Positions 4,783 to 5,034 of a stretch of DNA of 5,034 bases are shown in pieces. Positions within the stretch are counted from its first letter, which is position 1. Every line of letters begins with the position of its first letter. The position numbers and the translations under genes were made by a program. The notes beneath the pieces are model-generated. The model was not told where the DNA came from. It searched no databases and saw only the letters and a program-made list of their open reading frames with translations. This DNA comes from Lutibacter sp. GTDB taxonomy: Bacteria > Bacteroidota > Bacteroidia > Flavobacteriales > Flavobacteriaceae. The stretch spans positions 1 to 5,034 of the forward strand of contig JASMME010000124.1 of NCBI GenBank assembly GCA_030748365.1. The letters run 5' to 3'.

Positions 4783-5034
4783 ATGTTGCCTAAAACGATT
4801 GTCAGATGTATGCTCAGCCTATTGCTGCTGAATGCCTGTAAGAGCGAGTACAAATTTGTACTAAACGCCCCAAAAAAGATACAGACCCGTCAGACACTGA
4901 CTCTTTCAGTCGCTGAAAAAATGGGCAAACCAATCGATTCCGTTCATTTTTCCATTGACGGCGAAAAGATCACCGGCCAACACAACAGCCTCCAGCTGGA
5001 CATAGGTCATTATCGACTGGGACAACACCAGGTA
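4783..5034 (+). CDS. Lipoprotein N-terminus, possibly glutaminyl-peptide cyclotransferase (3' end outside window)
   Basis: The frame is open from ATG 4783 to the window end (84 codons). Residues 1-18 form a signal peptide: basic K4 and R8, then MLSLLLLNA. They end in the lipobox LNAC, with C19 as the lipidated cysteine, so the product should be anchored in an envelope membrane. The mature part that follows (KSEYKFVLNAPKKIQ, then DSVHFSIDGEKI and YRLGQHQV) looks like a small beta-sandwich domain. From memory it resembles the N-terminal extension of flavobacterial glutaminyl-peptide cyclotransferases (Glu_cyclase_2 type), but the catalytic beta-propeller would lie beyond the window, so the function is a guess. 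The gene is divergent from rpmE2. No exact TAnnTTTG box was found; TAATTTAG at 4735-4742 is one mismatch away. Confidence 0.65.
   Translation, partial: MLPKTIVRCMLSLLLLNACKSEYKFVLNAPKKIQTRQTLTLSVAEKMGKPIDSVHFSIDGEKITGQHNSLQLDIGHYRLGQHQV

Noticed and set aside
4619..4831. 70-codon plus-strand frame running from inside rpmE2 into the lipoprotein gene
   Set aside because: It overlaps two real genes and both promoter regions out of frame, and its translation shows no family features.

Overview
The window looks like chromosomal DNA from a member of the Bacteroidota, most probably a Flavobacteriia-type bacterium. Two things point there. Four genes are preceded by a TAnnTTTG element (the -7 box of the Bacteroidota primary sigma factor), with no clear Shine-Dalgarno sequences. 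The proteins also read like the flavobacterial versions of their families: Tag, a DUF6686-type protein, a stand-alone LytTR protein, PdhA/PdhC and type B L31.

Layout from left to right. Bases 3-368 hold the C-terminal two thirds of a 3-methyladenine DNA glycosylase I (tag), cut by the window edge. Bases 369-899 are gene-poor; they hold a possible 28-codon signal-peptide-like ORF and, at the right end, a promoter with a perfect 7-1-7 inverted repeat of the Fur-superfamily type. That promoter drives a 117-residue Cys/His-containing protein (900-1253, DUF6686-like). A convergent stand-alone LytTR DNA-binding protein follows (1291-1650, minus), with its own promoter and a 22-bp inverted repeat in its leader. 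Bases 1651-2025 separate this gene from the divergent pyruvate dehydrogenase operon: pdhA (E1 alpha, 2026-3018) and pdhC (E2, 3020-4270), one base apart and ending at a strong terminator. A second, oppositely oriented terminator ends rpmE2 (type B ribosomal protein L31, 4410-4661, minus). The right edge holds the start of a lipoprotein gene (4783 onward), which may be a glutaminyl-peptide cyclotransferase.

Functionally this is mostly ordinary housekeeping DNA: base-excision repair, the pyruvate-to-acetyl-CoA step and a ribosomal protein. PdhA and PdhC need E1 beta and E3, neither of which is in the window. The least explained parts are the small Cys/His protein under an apparent metalloregulator operator, and the LytTR regulator that has no ATG start and a symmetric element in its leader. 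I see no mobile element, CRISPR array, tRNA or rRNA. I found no convincing new multi-gene system.
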